Shown: positions 25,301 to 39,791 of the stretch, piece after piece
Position numbering within the stretch: the first letter of the stretch is position 1
Layout: each line of letters begins with the position of its first letter
NCBI GenBank assembly: GCA_018398765.1
Contig: JAHBMJ010000385.1
Span: 1-49,268 of the forward strand
Direction of reading: 5' to 3'
DNA from: Chromera velia
Taxonomy: Eukaryota > Sar > Chromeraceae
Length of the DNA: 49,268 nucleotides
Notes under the pieces: generated by a model
The model's database searches: none
The model's input: only the letters and a program-made list of their open reading frames with translations
Told to the model about the DNA's origin: nothing
Program-made: the position numbers and the translations under genes

Positions 25301-25975
25301 TGTTGTTCGGTTCTGGTTGAAAGGGGACTGCAGATGGAAGGGAAGAAACAATTAAGGGGCGTGGGGGGAAGGAAAGGGAGGGACCCGTGGGGACGGACAG
25401 AAGAAAGGCAGTACACTTCGAAGAGTATCGCTAGTGTCCTTTACAAAGCCTGCTTATGCTTGCGCGTTGTAGTGACTACATAGGGAGACAGAGGGACAGA
25501 ACGACGGACCCGGAACTAGAGGGGGCAATTTGGTGTCCGGAGAGTCTGCTGTGACTGCTGCACAAACAAACGGACAAGCAGGAGAGGAGAGGGGGATTCG
25601 TCAGACCAGCGTCATGTGAACAGATGTACAGGTACAATTGGTCTGACTGATAGGGAGGCATGGAAACGCACGCCTGAACCAAAGACACCGGCAGACGGAC
25701 CGACCGTTCAAGAGGAGACAGCAAATCCAGGGGAGGTGGAGGCGAAAGAAAACCGGAACTCCATTTCTTCTGGCCATACCCCCCGTCGCTCCTGAGGAAC
25801 CTGAAGAGTCGCACCCCATCTGAGCCCCTGGGGCAATGTGTCGATTGACCGTTTGTCTGTGGATCGATCGAGGAAGCTTCCAAAGAGTGTTGTCGTGATG
25901 GATCTCCGCAGTGTATCGTCACTTCAGTTCGGATCACGGCGAGATCGTGAGGCGGCAACCTGGAATCCCCCAGGT
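22341..25975 (-). CDS. Unrecognised multi-exon gene, minus strand
   Basis: Three exons are linked by matching phases. Exon a is 25327-25203: the acceptor follows CTTCCCTTCCATCTGCAG and the donor is CCG|GTGAGC. It encodes a strand-rich segment with NNSGFITIKTKQGTIRIPKG. Exon b is 24368-24116 (acceptor AAAATGCAG, donor AA|GTCAGT) and encodes DGSGIKVKML then NQFVNINGQTVALNDLMAHV. Exon c starts at 23095 after CTGACTGCTGCAG and encodes LGAYEVERWGPSPYADLPIP and an acidic region. A frame runs on to TGA/TAA near 22341 through hydrophobic and then Ser/Gly/Lys-rich sequence, but another intron there is likely (possible acceptor CTTCTTCACAG near 22617). A 5' exon starting at 25975 after TTTTCTTACAG is possible. 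Start codon not found. I recognise no domain. The gene lies head-to-head with EB1. Confidence 0.5.
23766..23799. repeat. (GGAA)n microsatellite
   Basis: About eight perfect GGAA units, on the minus-strand gene's putative 3' side. Confidence 0.9.
23885..24112. repeat. (CTGA)n-type array in an intron of the minus-strand gene
   Basis: Degenerate CTGA/TTGA tetranucleotides for about 230 bp. It gives artefactual Ser/Gln/Val reading frames on the minus strand. It lies directly downstream of the exon b donor at 24114-24115, so it is intronic if my model is right. Confidence 0.85.
24840..25186. repeat. Compound TCAG / GGCAATCGATCCATCAA array in an intron
   Basis: Tetranucleotide TCAG/TCAA repeats with a recurring GGCAATCGATCCATCAATCA block (about eight copies, spaced 24-36 bp). 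It lies between exons a and b of the minus-strand gene, and starts about 15 bases from the exon a donor. Confidence 0.85.
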
Positions 25976-26114
25976 CTGTAAGAAAAGCTGGCAAAGAAAA
26001 GGCGATGCAAGGTACGTTGTGCTCACAGGTTGCCCCTCCACAGACCGCAGAGGACCGATCTTTGTCACATCACGTACTCAGATCAGTCTGATCAAGAACT
26101 CAACTAAACCAGGA

Positions 26115-26215
26115 TAAATTCGCCGATCTGGTGAAAAATTCACCGATTTGGTCAATTTTGGTGAAATTAATTCACCTTTTTGGTGAAATTCACCGATTTA
26201 GTGAAGAAAAATAGT
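26115..26215. repeat. Short palindromic repeat cluster (TTTGGTGAAATTCACC type)
   Basis: Several direct and inverted copies of TTCACCGAT/TTTGGTGAA lie in the interval between the divergent minus-strand gene and EB1. They could be a regulatory cluster or a small mobile element; I cannot tell which. Confidence 0.5.
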
Positions 26216-26698
26216 GTTCAGAAAAAAAAAAGAATCATTCAGGCAGCCCCGGGCGCCGGCCCGGGCCGCCGCCCCCGGCCGCGCGCGCGGGTCCGACCGC
26301 ACACGTACGTATCATACCGTATCATCACGCGCAAGATGCAACATGCCATGCACGCAACACTTTTCCCGTCTACCGCATGTCAGATTCGCAATGACTCGCA
26401 TCATGCATGATTCCTGCTAGCTGCGAATCCTGCATAATCCTGCAACACCTTAATTCCCACGTTTCCCACTTGAAACATCTCCAAGCGATCCCCTTAATTG
26501 GAATTCTTTGAAGGTCATCAGCGGAATTAACAGAGTTTGTTCGATCAATGTGCTGGATCAGAGACTCGAGGCGAAGACACAAGCAAGCTCACTAAAACTC
26601 CTCAATTCATCAGTCTGACTCGCTGTCAGAAAAGACTCGGGCTCGCGGTGTTCCAAATACTGATTCAAGAAACTGACAGAGTCTTTGTGATTCACCGG

Positions 26699-30386
<3,688 letters not shown>

Positions 30387-31435
30387 ATGGTTGGGTGAAA
30401 ATCAGCCATTTACAGATTAGTTTGTATTAATTGATGAGTTCTATTCACTGGTCGATTCATTTTTGTATATAGCTCCCTTCATATTTATTTGAAATTATTT
30501 TTTATTCATCAATTTTTTCTTTCCCATTGCTAGTCCCATTGCTTTGATTTGGCGAGGTTGCCCATGCAGCCTGCTTGCCTGGGGGGGAGGCTGGGGCCTC
30601 GTGGTCCATCAATTGATTCAATTATCAATATATTGTCTAATTAAATTGATTTAGAAATTATTGCATTAATTATTATTAAAATTGCATTTATTGGTTAATT
30701 TACTTATTCTTTTAAATTGATATAATAATTTAGATATCGAATAATAGTATAGATTCTTAAATTTGTGAATCTTAATCATTCTTTTTAATTTCTAATAAAT
30801 ATTAGTTATACTGTATGTATACAATCTATAGGATTCAAATATTAGTTATACTGTATGTATACAATCTATAGGATTCTAGACTAATGATGATGATGATGAT
30901 TGAGGGTTAAATCCCAGATTCAGTGACGCTAAACTAGATTCTAGCTTACCACTCATCATGAATTAATAGTTACATGTAATTATGATTACTATATAGTTAA
31001 TACAATACTACAATTCACTGCCGTTTGCGGAGATATTTGCGGGGGCAACCTCTAAAAGACAAAACGTACGGCGACAGTGTTCTACTACTAGTAGGGCACC
31101 ACTAGACAATACTGGACAAAAAATCACTTATCACTTATAAACTTGTAGTATATAATAAGAAAAGCAATAGCTTAGATTAGGCTATACAGTGATCGACTCA
31201 TGTTGATATTAGGACACAGCTTGATCGCTATGCGGTACAGGCTTGCCTACAGGCTTGCGCTCCTCATCTCACAAACAAAATGCATGTGAAAGAAAATGCA
31301 CATCGGAGACACATCCTCACCCGGCAACACCGTGGCAATCCAAGGAGCCGAGTATTATTGACTGAAGCCGTACTGTCCCGGTCCGTCACGGTACATTCAA
31401 AGGTGTGAAACGATGCGCATCTGTTTTGAAGTCAC
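30387..31435. other. AT-rich intergenic region between convergent EB1 and methyltransferase genes
   Basis: No gene seen. It contains a perfect 40-bp direct repeat (30797-30836 and 30837-30876, including TTATACTGTATGTATACAAT) and an ATG trinucleotide run near 30886. Both neighbouring genes point into this interval, so it should hold both 3' ends. Confidence 0.6.
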
Positions 31436-33864
31436 TCAGAATTCGACCCGATTATTCGAGTCAAGTTTCTCAACAGAACAAATCAAAAGAACAGAAAAGG
31501 CACGCACAAACGATTGCAGCTGCTCGCTGAAGGGAACCTCTTTCCACGACAAGCCTCCAGGGTTTTTCACAAATTCAAATGAGGACAAAATGCGTGCGTC
31601 TTCAGCAAATTCGTCACTACTTTCTTTTCCCCTTTCCGGGACAGAGAAAACCCCTATTTGATCCTCTGCCTTTTGTCTACACGCACCTCCATTCCCACCC
31701 CCATCATCAGACAGAGTATTCTCACAAGCTCTCCCTCCACCCCCCCGGGAAGATCCCCCAAGGTCCGCAACTGCACACCTGTACGCATACGCAGAGGACT
31801 CGTCTCCTTCTCCAACCTCCTGCGAGTCCGCCCTCTTCCTTTTTCTTTCTCTCTGAACCAGAAGCTCGAGATGTCTCTCAACATCCACACGGAGACGCTC
31901 CAGATCATGGCCCCCCCAACTGTCTGGCTGAATATTTCTATCAGACCTAACCCTTTCTGCAGCTGTACTGGAAGAAGAGACTTGATTCTTCAGTGGAATC
32001 GACAGGGGGAGAAGGAGACGGGGCCGTCTGGATGCGAGCACCGAGGCAGCCCCGTAGAGTCCCGAGAGGTCTGCCACTTCAGTGATCCCCCTTTCCTTAT
32101 TGAGGTTATCGGGGGGGAGAGGCAGGAGCTCGACTTTGTAGCTGCAGGAGAGAGAGGGGGGGGAAACGGGGAACTCCACATCACATCGAAGAAACAAAGT
32201 TCCCTACCTGAAACGAGAGGGGACAAAAGCAAAAGACTAACCTTGCACCACACACACACACACACACACACACGCGTGCGCGCGTAGACACATACGGACA
32301 CACACACGTACACACCCACACACGTACTGAATCAACCACGCTCCCACGCAAGCACCCGGCCTCATAGGTGTCCATCTCAGTCTTGCCTCTGTTTCCTCTT
32401 CTCCCCCTTGCCTTCCTCCACCGCGCTCTCTCTCCCTTTCTCCCTCTATGCTCGGTAAGTTCGTCTGTCAGTCTGTTTGTAGTCGAAATACGCAGGGAAG
32501 AAAACGGACAGAGTGCTGCTGCGAGAACGAATAGAAAGATATACATGCGCACACAAATCGGTACGGAGACGCGATACCACGCCACACTGATTGAAGGAGT
32601 TCAAAAAAAGAAATGACGAGACAAGAGAAGAGAAGAGAAGAGAAGAGAAGAGAACAACGAAGAGCGACTTCCAAACTTACAGTATGAGATCCGGTGGTTC
32701 CTCTCCTGACAGAACAACAAAATCCAGAGGCAGCACAGCTTCAGGAAAACTTTCCTTTCCCCCCTCCCCCCTGTCTTTTGAAACACCCAAAGGAGAGTCA
32801 CGGAAGTCCAACCGGAGCACCGACGTCTCTACAGACGTGCCCACCCCCGTCATTCTCTCCTTCAAATGAGCCCCTCCTGCTTCAAGTTCTGCCTCTGCCC
32901 GTTCAATCAATGCGTGCAGTGCAGAGAGGGCAGGGGGATATTCTGCGTCTTTCAAACGCTCAAGAAGCAGCGTCTCCTGCCGCTCCTTCCGGGCGAGGAG
33001 GACCTCACAAGGCCACTCCCCTGAGAGTGCACAAGTCAAATACTCCTCAGAGACGTTCAATGAAAAGTTCCGGTACTGTGTGGGCAGGGAATGCACATCA
33101 GACAGGGGAGCGTCGAACGTCCGTGTGCTGGCAGCAACGGGTCCTGCACTCACTGCGTGCACCGCTCCGTTGGTGCGACCAGCAAGGACCAGGTTGGCGG
33201 TCAGAAGTTGTCGCCGTCTCCTGTGGCCTTGCAGACTCACGACCCCGCCTGTGCCATCCAGCAGAAAGGCCAACGGAACTGTCAACTCTCCGATGCCTGG
33301 TGACAGATCTGCGACAATCACAGTCGAATCGCTCTTGCTTGCCCCAACCGAAGCAGCAGCGACAAGAGACTGTAGAACCTCAAGCATTTTGCCGACTGCA
33401 GAAGATACAGTCGCCCCCCCATCCCTGTTCCCTTCCTCTCCGTCTGGGGCATCACCAGCAAAAGCCCCCATGAATGGATGCTCCCGCATGAAGCTCACAT
33501 CTCGTGGGGCAACCCTGCAGTCAAAGCCACTACGGCAACTGAAAGGCCTTGCAACTTGAAGACCAACCTGTGCGGATACGTTAGCCGTACTCTGGAGGTC
33601 GGCTGAACCTCCAGGCTCGCGCTCAATCAGCGACGTAAGGGAGGGGACATGTGGCCAGACATTTTCAGAGATGAAGTCTGCCGTTTTTCTGGCACGCGAT
33701 GGATTTCTGTATCCGTCTACCATCACTTGGAGCGTCCACTTCTCCATCTGCTCTACAGGAAGTTCTACGGCCACATCGAAAGCGGCGGTTCCCGGAAAAA
33801 GAAAAGTATGCCTTCTGGAGGCAGTCAGCAGCAGGGTTGCTACACCTAGACCGCAGTGCACCAT
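31436..33864 (-). CDS. FkbM-like SAM-dependent methyltransferase (two exons)
   Basis: Exon 1 is 33864-32681 (ATG at 33864, donor ACT|GTAAGT). Exon 2 is 32141-31436 (acceptor after CCCTCTCTCTCCTGCAG, stop TGA). The phases match, joining Leu-Leu-Tyr at the junction; about 629 residues in all. Around residues 184-199 VADLSPGIGELTVPLA resembles the SAM-binding loop of FkbM methyltransferases ('DVGANIG..T.PLA'). It is followed by a QLLTANLVL helix like the family's 'L.ANL.LN'. LDFVVLSGEE near residue 380 sits where FkbM enzymes read 'LKIDVEGAE', so the catalytic motif is altered. The C-terminal 235 residues are acidic or basic low complexity in part and unrecognised. A weak hydrophobic N-terminus follows Met1. 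FkbM enzymes O-methylate sugars and other small molecules; the substrate here is unknown. The start could lie in an upstream exon. Confidence 0.55.
32248..32320. repeat. (CA)n microsatellite in methyltransferase intron
   Basis: CA repeats with CG interruptions, between the two exons of the minus-strand gene. Short reading frames over it are artefacts. Confidence 0.85.
32618..32655. repeat. (GAGAA)n microsatellite
   Basis: About seven AGAGA/AGAAG pentamers close to the donor of the methyltransferase exon 1, on its intron side. Confidence 0.85.
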
Positions 33865-34615
33865 TGGAAGGTAGGCAAAGATCAAAAGAGAACGAACTGA
33901 AGATACTCGGCGGGCAATTCAATTCCTGCTGCTTCTTCCATGACAAGTTCCGTCTCCGAGTATGAGATGCATGCCACACTCTTTCAGCAGCGCTTCAGCT
34001 TGCTTCCGCCTTCAAATCGATCCAGAAATCATGGTACTGTTAAAAAGAGTCAAAAGGAAGTGTAAGGAACTATCCGGCATTATCCGGCACAAACTCGGGC
34101 AACGTAAAAATTGGCCCCAATTCGATCCAATTCGTGCCTCTGCAGGCAGTCATTGGGGGAACACCTTGAGCCCAAGGCCAAGCACCACCCCTGCGGCTCA
34201 TCGCCCCTGACAGCCTACATGTAGCGTCCCCCAACTTCGTGGTGGTGGCAAAGGGGGCGCGCCGCAGAGGACCCCCCCCATGCACGTCCCACAACATGGC
34301 GGTGGTGGCGGGCCGTCTCCGAAGAGACGTCTCCCAAGGTAAGGTGATCTATCGCCCCCCTAAAAATGGTGCCCCCACCCGCCTTCCGGTCTTTGTCCTC
34401 CCCACCCACCCGCCCACCGTCGACCGTCCTCATGTCTCGTCGACCCACCGTGGCTTACCCACGACCTTTCCGCTGAAGCTGCTCGTCTCTCGCCTCTCGC
34501 TTAGTATAACGAGGCACTTGACAGAACTTGTATGCCGTCTCCGGCCGTCTCTGGCCGTCCCTGGCTGTCTGTGGCTGTCTCCTGCCTGCCTTGCTTGCCT
34601 GCCTCGCTTTTCTTG
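33865..34615. other. Upstream region of the methyltransferase gene
   Basis: No gene supported. A minus-strand ATG near 34297 opens 75 codons (to 34070) that could be a 5' exon, but nothing confirms it. The segment contains GGTGGTGG-type runs similar to those near 39168 and 39225. Confidence 0.35.
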
Positions 34616-34618
34616 CTG

Positions 34619-34838
34619 CCAGACAGACAGGAAAACAGACAGACAGACAGACAGACAGATAGACAGACAGACAGACAGACAGTCGGACAGACAGACAGAC
34701 ATATCGAGAGACAGACGGACGGGGTGGATGGACGGACGGACAGACAGACAGACAGGCAGACAGACAGACAGACAGACAGGCAGGCAGACAGACAAACAGG
34801 CAGGCAACAGACAGAAAGACAGCCAGACAGACAGGAAA

Positions 34839-34875
<37 letters not shown>

Positions 34876-35058
34876 TAGACAGTCGGACACACAGACAGGC
34901 AGGCAACAGACAGAAAGACAACCAGACAGACAGGAAAACAGATAGACAGATAGACAGACAGACAGATAGACAGTCGGACAGACAGACAGGCAGGCAACAG
35001 ACAGACAGACAGACAGACAGACAGGAAAACAGACAGACAGACAGACAGACAGACAGAT

Positions 35059-35089
<31 letters not shown>

Positions 35090-35337
35090 TCGAGAGACAG
35101 ACGGACGGGGTGGATGGATGGACGGACAGACAGACAGGCAGACAGACAGACAGACAGGCAGGCAGACAGACAGACAGGCAAGCAACAGACAGAAAGACAG
35201 CCAGACAGACAGGAAAACAGACAGACAGACAGACAGACAGACAGATAGACAGTCGGACAGACAGACAGGCAGGCAACAGACAGACAGACAGACAGACAGA
35301 CAGGAAAACAGACAGACAGACAGACAGACAGACAGAT

Positions 35338-35368
<31 letters not shown>

Positions 35369-35463
35369 TCGAGAGACAGACGGACGGGGTGGATGGATGG
35401 ACGGACAGACAGACAGGCAGACAGACAGACAGACAGGTAGGCAGACAGACAGACAGGCAGGCA

Positions 35464-35502
<39 letters not shown>

Positions 35503-35644
35503 GGAAAACAGACAGACAGACAGACAGGCAGACAGACAGACAGACAGACAGTCGGACAGACAGACAGGCAGGCAATAGACAGAAAGACAGCCAGACGGAC
35601 AGGAAAACAGACAGACAGACAGACAGACAGACAGAAACACAGCC

Positions 35645-35687
<43 letters not shown>

Positions 35688-35860
35688 TCGAGAGACAGAC
35701 TGATGGGGTGGATGGACGGACGGACAGACAGACAGGCAGGCAGACAGACAGACAGTCGGACAGACAGACAGGCAGGCAATAGACAGAAAGACAGCCAGAC
35801 AGACAGGAAAACAGACAGACAGACAGATAGACAGATAGACAGGAAAACAGATCGATCGAG
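34619..35860. repeat. 1.2-kb (CAGA)n array with higher-order structure
   Basis: CAGA/CAGG tetranucleotides throughout, arranged in longer repeating blocks. One block is GGCAGGCAACAGACAGAAAG and another is GATCGAGAGACAGACGGACG followed by GGGTGGATGG, which recurs near 34700, 35085, 35372 and 35690. Very long Ser/Cys/Leu/Val frames on the minus strand and Asp/Arg/Gln/Thr frames on the plus strand are artefacts of the repeat. Confidence 0.9.
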
Positions 35861-35929
35861 AGACAGACGAACTGGGCGGAAGGACGGAGAGACATGCCTC
35901 ACCTTTCCACTTCTTCTGATTCAAGAGTT

Positions 35930-36590
35930 TTGCTTACATGTCTGCACATTTCCTCCCTTCTCCGATCAGGTGCCTTGTGGAGCTATTGGGGTGCAATCAG
36001 TGGGGGCGTTCTGCAAGGAAGGTTTGCGAATCAGCACAAGTGGGGGGACTCCGCAGGTACACGTTGAATGGCTTTTCAGCCCCAGTCTCAGCGTCCCATT
36101 CGTTGTGGTTCAACAGTTATGCGTTCATGTCTGCACATTTGCCCCCTAAGGCTTCTTTATCCAGTGCCGTCACTCCTACTACTACCCCCCCGAACGATAT
36201 GTTGCACTCTAACACTTTTTTTCTCTAGCATAAAAAAGATATTAAAGGGACAAATTAGTTTATATTAGAAGTTTTTACAGCTATAATTTCAGCTTCTAAC
36301 TCGTTGTGGTTCAAAAGTTATAGATATTTACTTTTTTTTATTTTTTTTTGGTTGTAAAGTGAAATAAGTTACATATAGTGAAAGTGACCTCACTTTCAAC
36401 CTCCAGAACGATATTACACTCTAACACTTTTTTTCTCTAGCATAAAAAAGATATCAAAGGGACAAATTAGTTTATATTAGAAGGCTTTACAGCTGTAATT
36501 TCAGCTTCTAACTTGTTGTGGTTCAATAGTTATAGATATTTACTTTTTTAGTTACAAAGTGAAATAAGTTACATATAGTGAAAGTGACCT
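35930..36590 (+). repeat. Satellite-like family, plus-oriented units
   Basis: Units share a core in which GGCTTTTCAGCCCC or GGCTTTACAGCTG is followed about 25 bases later by GTGGTTCAA(C/T/A)AGTTAT. Cores are seen near 36068, 36275 and 36485. From 36185 a unit of about 200-220 bp starting at GAACGATAT is tandemly repeated (36192, 36409 and, after the solo LTR, near 37070). Confidence 0.7.
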
Positions 36591-36591
36591 C

Positions 36592-37051
36592 TGTGGAGTC
36601 CTACCCTGTAGCACCGCCCTTTGAGCCTTTGCATGCGCCGTGACTGAGTGAACCAGCGTGCTACGCCACATTCCACCGCCGCGCTTTGCTTCATACGTGT
36701 CGCGCGCGTCGATCAAAGTCGTTAAAATCGAGTCTGACCTTCGTATTCAAGCATGTAACATGTCACTCGAGCAACGGATAGCATCGTTTGAGTCTGATGT
36801 CTGTTTGGCATAGATCAGGAGTCTGAGACTTTGAGAGAGAGGAACAGAGAGGAGTATAAGTAGAGATTGTGCAATGATAGAATAAACCTAGCTGATTGGA
36901 ATCCCAGATAGCTCTAGAGCTAAACCTTCTGTAAACTGCTGCCTAAATGAGTGTTGCTCACATTCCTTCTCTAGATCTTCCCTAAGGTTCTTATCCTCGC
37001 TTTACCTTCTTTCTGGACGCCATAAGGTGGCCGGACAGGAGGGACAAAGCA
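36592..37051. mobile_element. Solo LTR inserted in satellite repeat
   Basis: The segment begins TGTGGAGTCC and ends GGGACAAAGCA (TG...CA, 460 bp). It interrupts the satellite unit between GTGACCTC and CCTCACTTTC. The uninterrupted form (GTGACCTCACTTTC) is present about 200 bp upstream near 36384. This gives a 4-bp CCTC duplication with a TG...CA element, or a 5-bp ACCTC duplication if the last A is excluded. A TATA-like GTATAAGTAG and an AATAAA (near 36880) lie inside, as in LTRs. No internal retrotransposon domain is attached. It does not obviously match element A or B. Confidence 0.7.
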
Positions 37052-37179
37052 CCTCACTTTCAACCTCCAGAACGATATTGCAGTCTAACACTTTTTTTCT
37101 CTAGCATGAAAGTATTGAAACGCCTGTTTGCAGTATCAAAGATGCATGTAAGAAGGCTTTACTATCTTAATTTCAGCTT

Positions 37180-37975
37180 CTAATTCGGTGTAGTTCCTGT
37201 AAAACGCCTCCACTGCATGTACCTCAACGCACCCTCGTACAGAGAACTAAGAAAATCTATAGAGGTGCATGCATAACTCTTGAACGAGATCGACTGAGAG
37301 GGGGCGACTGGGGCTGTAAAGCCGTCCATTGTGTACCTCCTTAAATCTCCCACTTGCTCTGGTCTTAAACCTTTCCCTGCAAACCTCCCCACTGCTTACA
37401 CCTCAACGCACCCTCAAGTCACTTGCACAGAGAACAAAGAAAATATATAGAGATGCATGCATAACTCTTAAACGAGAGCAAGTAAGAGAGTGAGACTAGG
37501 GCTGCAAAGCCGTTCATTGTGTACCTTTTCAACCCTCCCATTTGCTCTGGTCTTAAACCCTTCCCTGCAAACCTCCCCCCCTGCTTACACCTTGACGTAT
37601 CCTCAACTTGGGCCTCTGAGTCAAGTCACCTGCACGGAGAACTAAGAAAATCTATAGAGATGCAGGCACAGCTCTTGAACAAGATCAAGTGAGAGAGTGA
37701 GACTAGGGTTGTAAAGCCGTCCATTGTGTACCTCCTTAACCCCCCCACTTGCTCCAGTCTTAAACCTTTCCCTGCAAACCCCCCCCAATGCTTTGCACCT
37801 CAACGCACCCTCAAGTCACTTACATAGAGAACTAAAAAAATGTATAAAGATGCAGGCATAACTCTTGAACGAGAGTGGGTGGGAGAGTGCGACTGGGGCT
37901 GCAAAGCCGTTCATTGTGTAGCTCTTTAACCCCCCCACTTGCTCCAGCCTTACACCTTTCCCTGCAAAACACGCC
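37180..37975 (-). repeat. Satellite-like family, minus-oriented tandem array
   Basis: Four units of about 180-200 bp, each with CATAACTCTTGAACGAGA, GGGGCTG(C/T)AAAGCCGT, CATTGTGTAC and CCTTTCCCTGCAAA. Read on the minus strand, the unit contains GGTACACAATGGACGGCTTT and GTTCAAGAGTTATGC, which match the plus-oriented copies near 36050-36120. The family is therefore present in both orientations around the solo LTR. Confidence 0.75.
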
Positions 37976-38165
37976 TGACTGACTGGCTAAGTGACTGACT
38001 GACTGACTGACTCACTGGCTGACTGAGTGAGTGGCTGACTGACTGCCTGACTGACTGGCTGGCTGAGTGGCTGACCGACTGGCTGAGTGGCTGACTGACC
38101 AGGTGACTGACTGGTGGACTGACTAGCTGACTGACTGGTAGACTGACTGGCTAACTGACTGGCTG
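37976..38165. repeat. (CTGA)n-type array
   Basis: Degenerate CTGA/CTGG tetranucleotides for 190 bp. Minus-strand Ser/Gln frames are artefacts. Confidence 0.85.
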
Positions 38166-39791
38166 ATATCTTAAACCCCCCACCAGGCACCTGCAGGCAG
38201 AAGGTGAAAATGTGCAGAGATGCTGATGCTACTCTCGATCCAGACGGACTGGGCCATTTATTTTGGGCCTGTTCATTCTTGTCCTTGCATAATTTGTTAG
38301 GAGTAATGTTAGCAATGGCTGCTAGCAATGGCAGCCAGCTAGGAGTAATGCAGGCAGGGAGGCACAGAGGAAGGGAGGAAGGGAGGGAGGGTGACAGGCA
38401 GGCAAACAAGCAAGTCAGCAAATAAACAAAAAGATAAGCAAACATACATACGTAGAGTAGATACATAGACAGGCGGACTGACCAACTGACAGACAGTGAG
38501 GTGGGCAGGCATACGGAGGCGGATTTGGCCTTCTCGGCGTCCTTCCGGCCTTACCTCTTGATCCATGCACGCGCATGGTCGAGAACAGCACAAAGTGGGG
38601 ATCATTTTTGAGGCCAAAGACTCTTGGTTCTCACTATGAGGGAAGTTTTACGGTCCAGAATTTCAGTTGAAGCTGCATGTACGAGGTGAAGAAGGTCTAT
38701 TTATGGAAATATGTATGTACGACCCAAACATGTACAAGCATCAAAGAAGATAGTGACCGATCTACATACTCACCGTTTATCAAAAACTCTTCGTGACTAC
38801 TCATAACTTTTCTTTACCTCATCCCCTTTCTTTCTATTTGTCGGTTTCAAATTGCGTATTCGAGCGTGTTTGCCGTGGAGTCAACTCAAGGTTCGTATGG
38901 TGACCCTCGACTTCCATGCGTTGGGATTTACGGATGAACGGGCTGCGCAGGTGCTGGCGAAGCAAGCGAGAAGACAATGACAGCGGAAGCAGAATGGATG
39001 CTCGATTGGATGTTGAGCTTAATTATCCAGGTTAGTTTTCCATACATCTTAAAGATGTATGTAGATATATGTTTATGTATATGCAGTGATGAAAGTCAGT
39101 CACATACACGCATGTAACGAATCTTCCACTAAAGAAAATCGACTTTGCATCATGAAAGGTCCCTTAACGTGGTGGTGGTGGCGGCGGGTCGGTCAACTAC
39201 CCTGACGTACGTTCAAATAGGGGGGTGGTGGTGGTAAAGGGTCAGTCAGGAAGGGATATGCACGGTATCCTTCTCCGTACCGATGTCAGGGGCGATTGCG
39301 GCTCTACAGGGGGGGGAGGTAGGTCGGAACTGGATCTGCATGGCCGCGCGAAGACCAAAAGAAGGAGGTCGGTCTTTTTGTTCCTTGGTTCTTTTCTGCA
39401 GAAAAGAAACTCGATCGTTAATTAAGACTGCACGGCCAGCGGACTCTTAATTTAATTTCGCGATCGCGGGCCGGAGAGCCGCGCGGGGAGCCGCATGCAT
39501 GCGGGGCGCGCCGGCATGCATGCAGGCCGGCGGCCGCCGAGCTGAAGGCGTCATATGCGGATCGAGGGGAGGCCGCCCACTCAGTAGAGCAATCATTGTC
39601 GAGCATAATCGAGGACGACCTGCATGCAGATCAGATCAGGCAGGGGATCTCCTGATCGAGACCTGAGACAATTTGGCACAGCAATGACAGCATCTGCAAG
39701 CAACTATGGATGCAATGTCTTGATCAAAATCTTCCAATCGCTGTGTTGAAAAGTCTCAAGCGCGCCAGACTGAACGAGTAACTGTCCAACA
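38166..39791. other. Intergenic region upstream of phytochelatin synthase
   Basis: No gene supported. It holds GGAGGGAA/CAGGCAAA-type repeats (38340-38420), a GGTGGTGGTGGCGG stretch near 39168 and a GC-rich palindromic block (39455-39540). The promoter of the next gene should be in its right part, but no specific element can be named. Confidence 0.45.
39455..39540. repeat. GC-rich palindromic block
   Basis: Nested self-complementary words: TCGCGATCGCG, CCGCATGCATGCGG, GGCGCGCC and GCCGGCATGCATGC with AGGCCGGC. It lies about 250 bp upstream of the phytochelatin synthase start. Whether it is regulatory or the scar of a small element is unknown. Confidence 0.6.

Noticed and set aside
23856-25355. 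Ser/Gln/Val-rich frames on both strands as a repeat protein
   Set aside because: Tetranucleotide CTGA/TCAG repeats explain them. Only the non-repetitive parts (24116-24368 and 25203-25327) look like exons.
25911-26117. Plus-strand exon YRHFSSDHGEIVRRQPGIPQ with a possible donor near 25972
   Set aside because: The minus strand has a better acceptor (TTTTCTTACAG) at the same place and a linked gene. The plus reading cannot be tied to EB1.
34430-35924. Three overlapping 460-490-codon minus-strand frames rich in Cys, Leu, Ser and Val, and plus-strand Asp/Arg/Gln/Thr frames
   Set aside because: Pure products of the CAGA tetranucleotide array, open in several frames at once.
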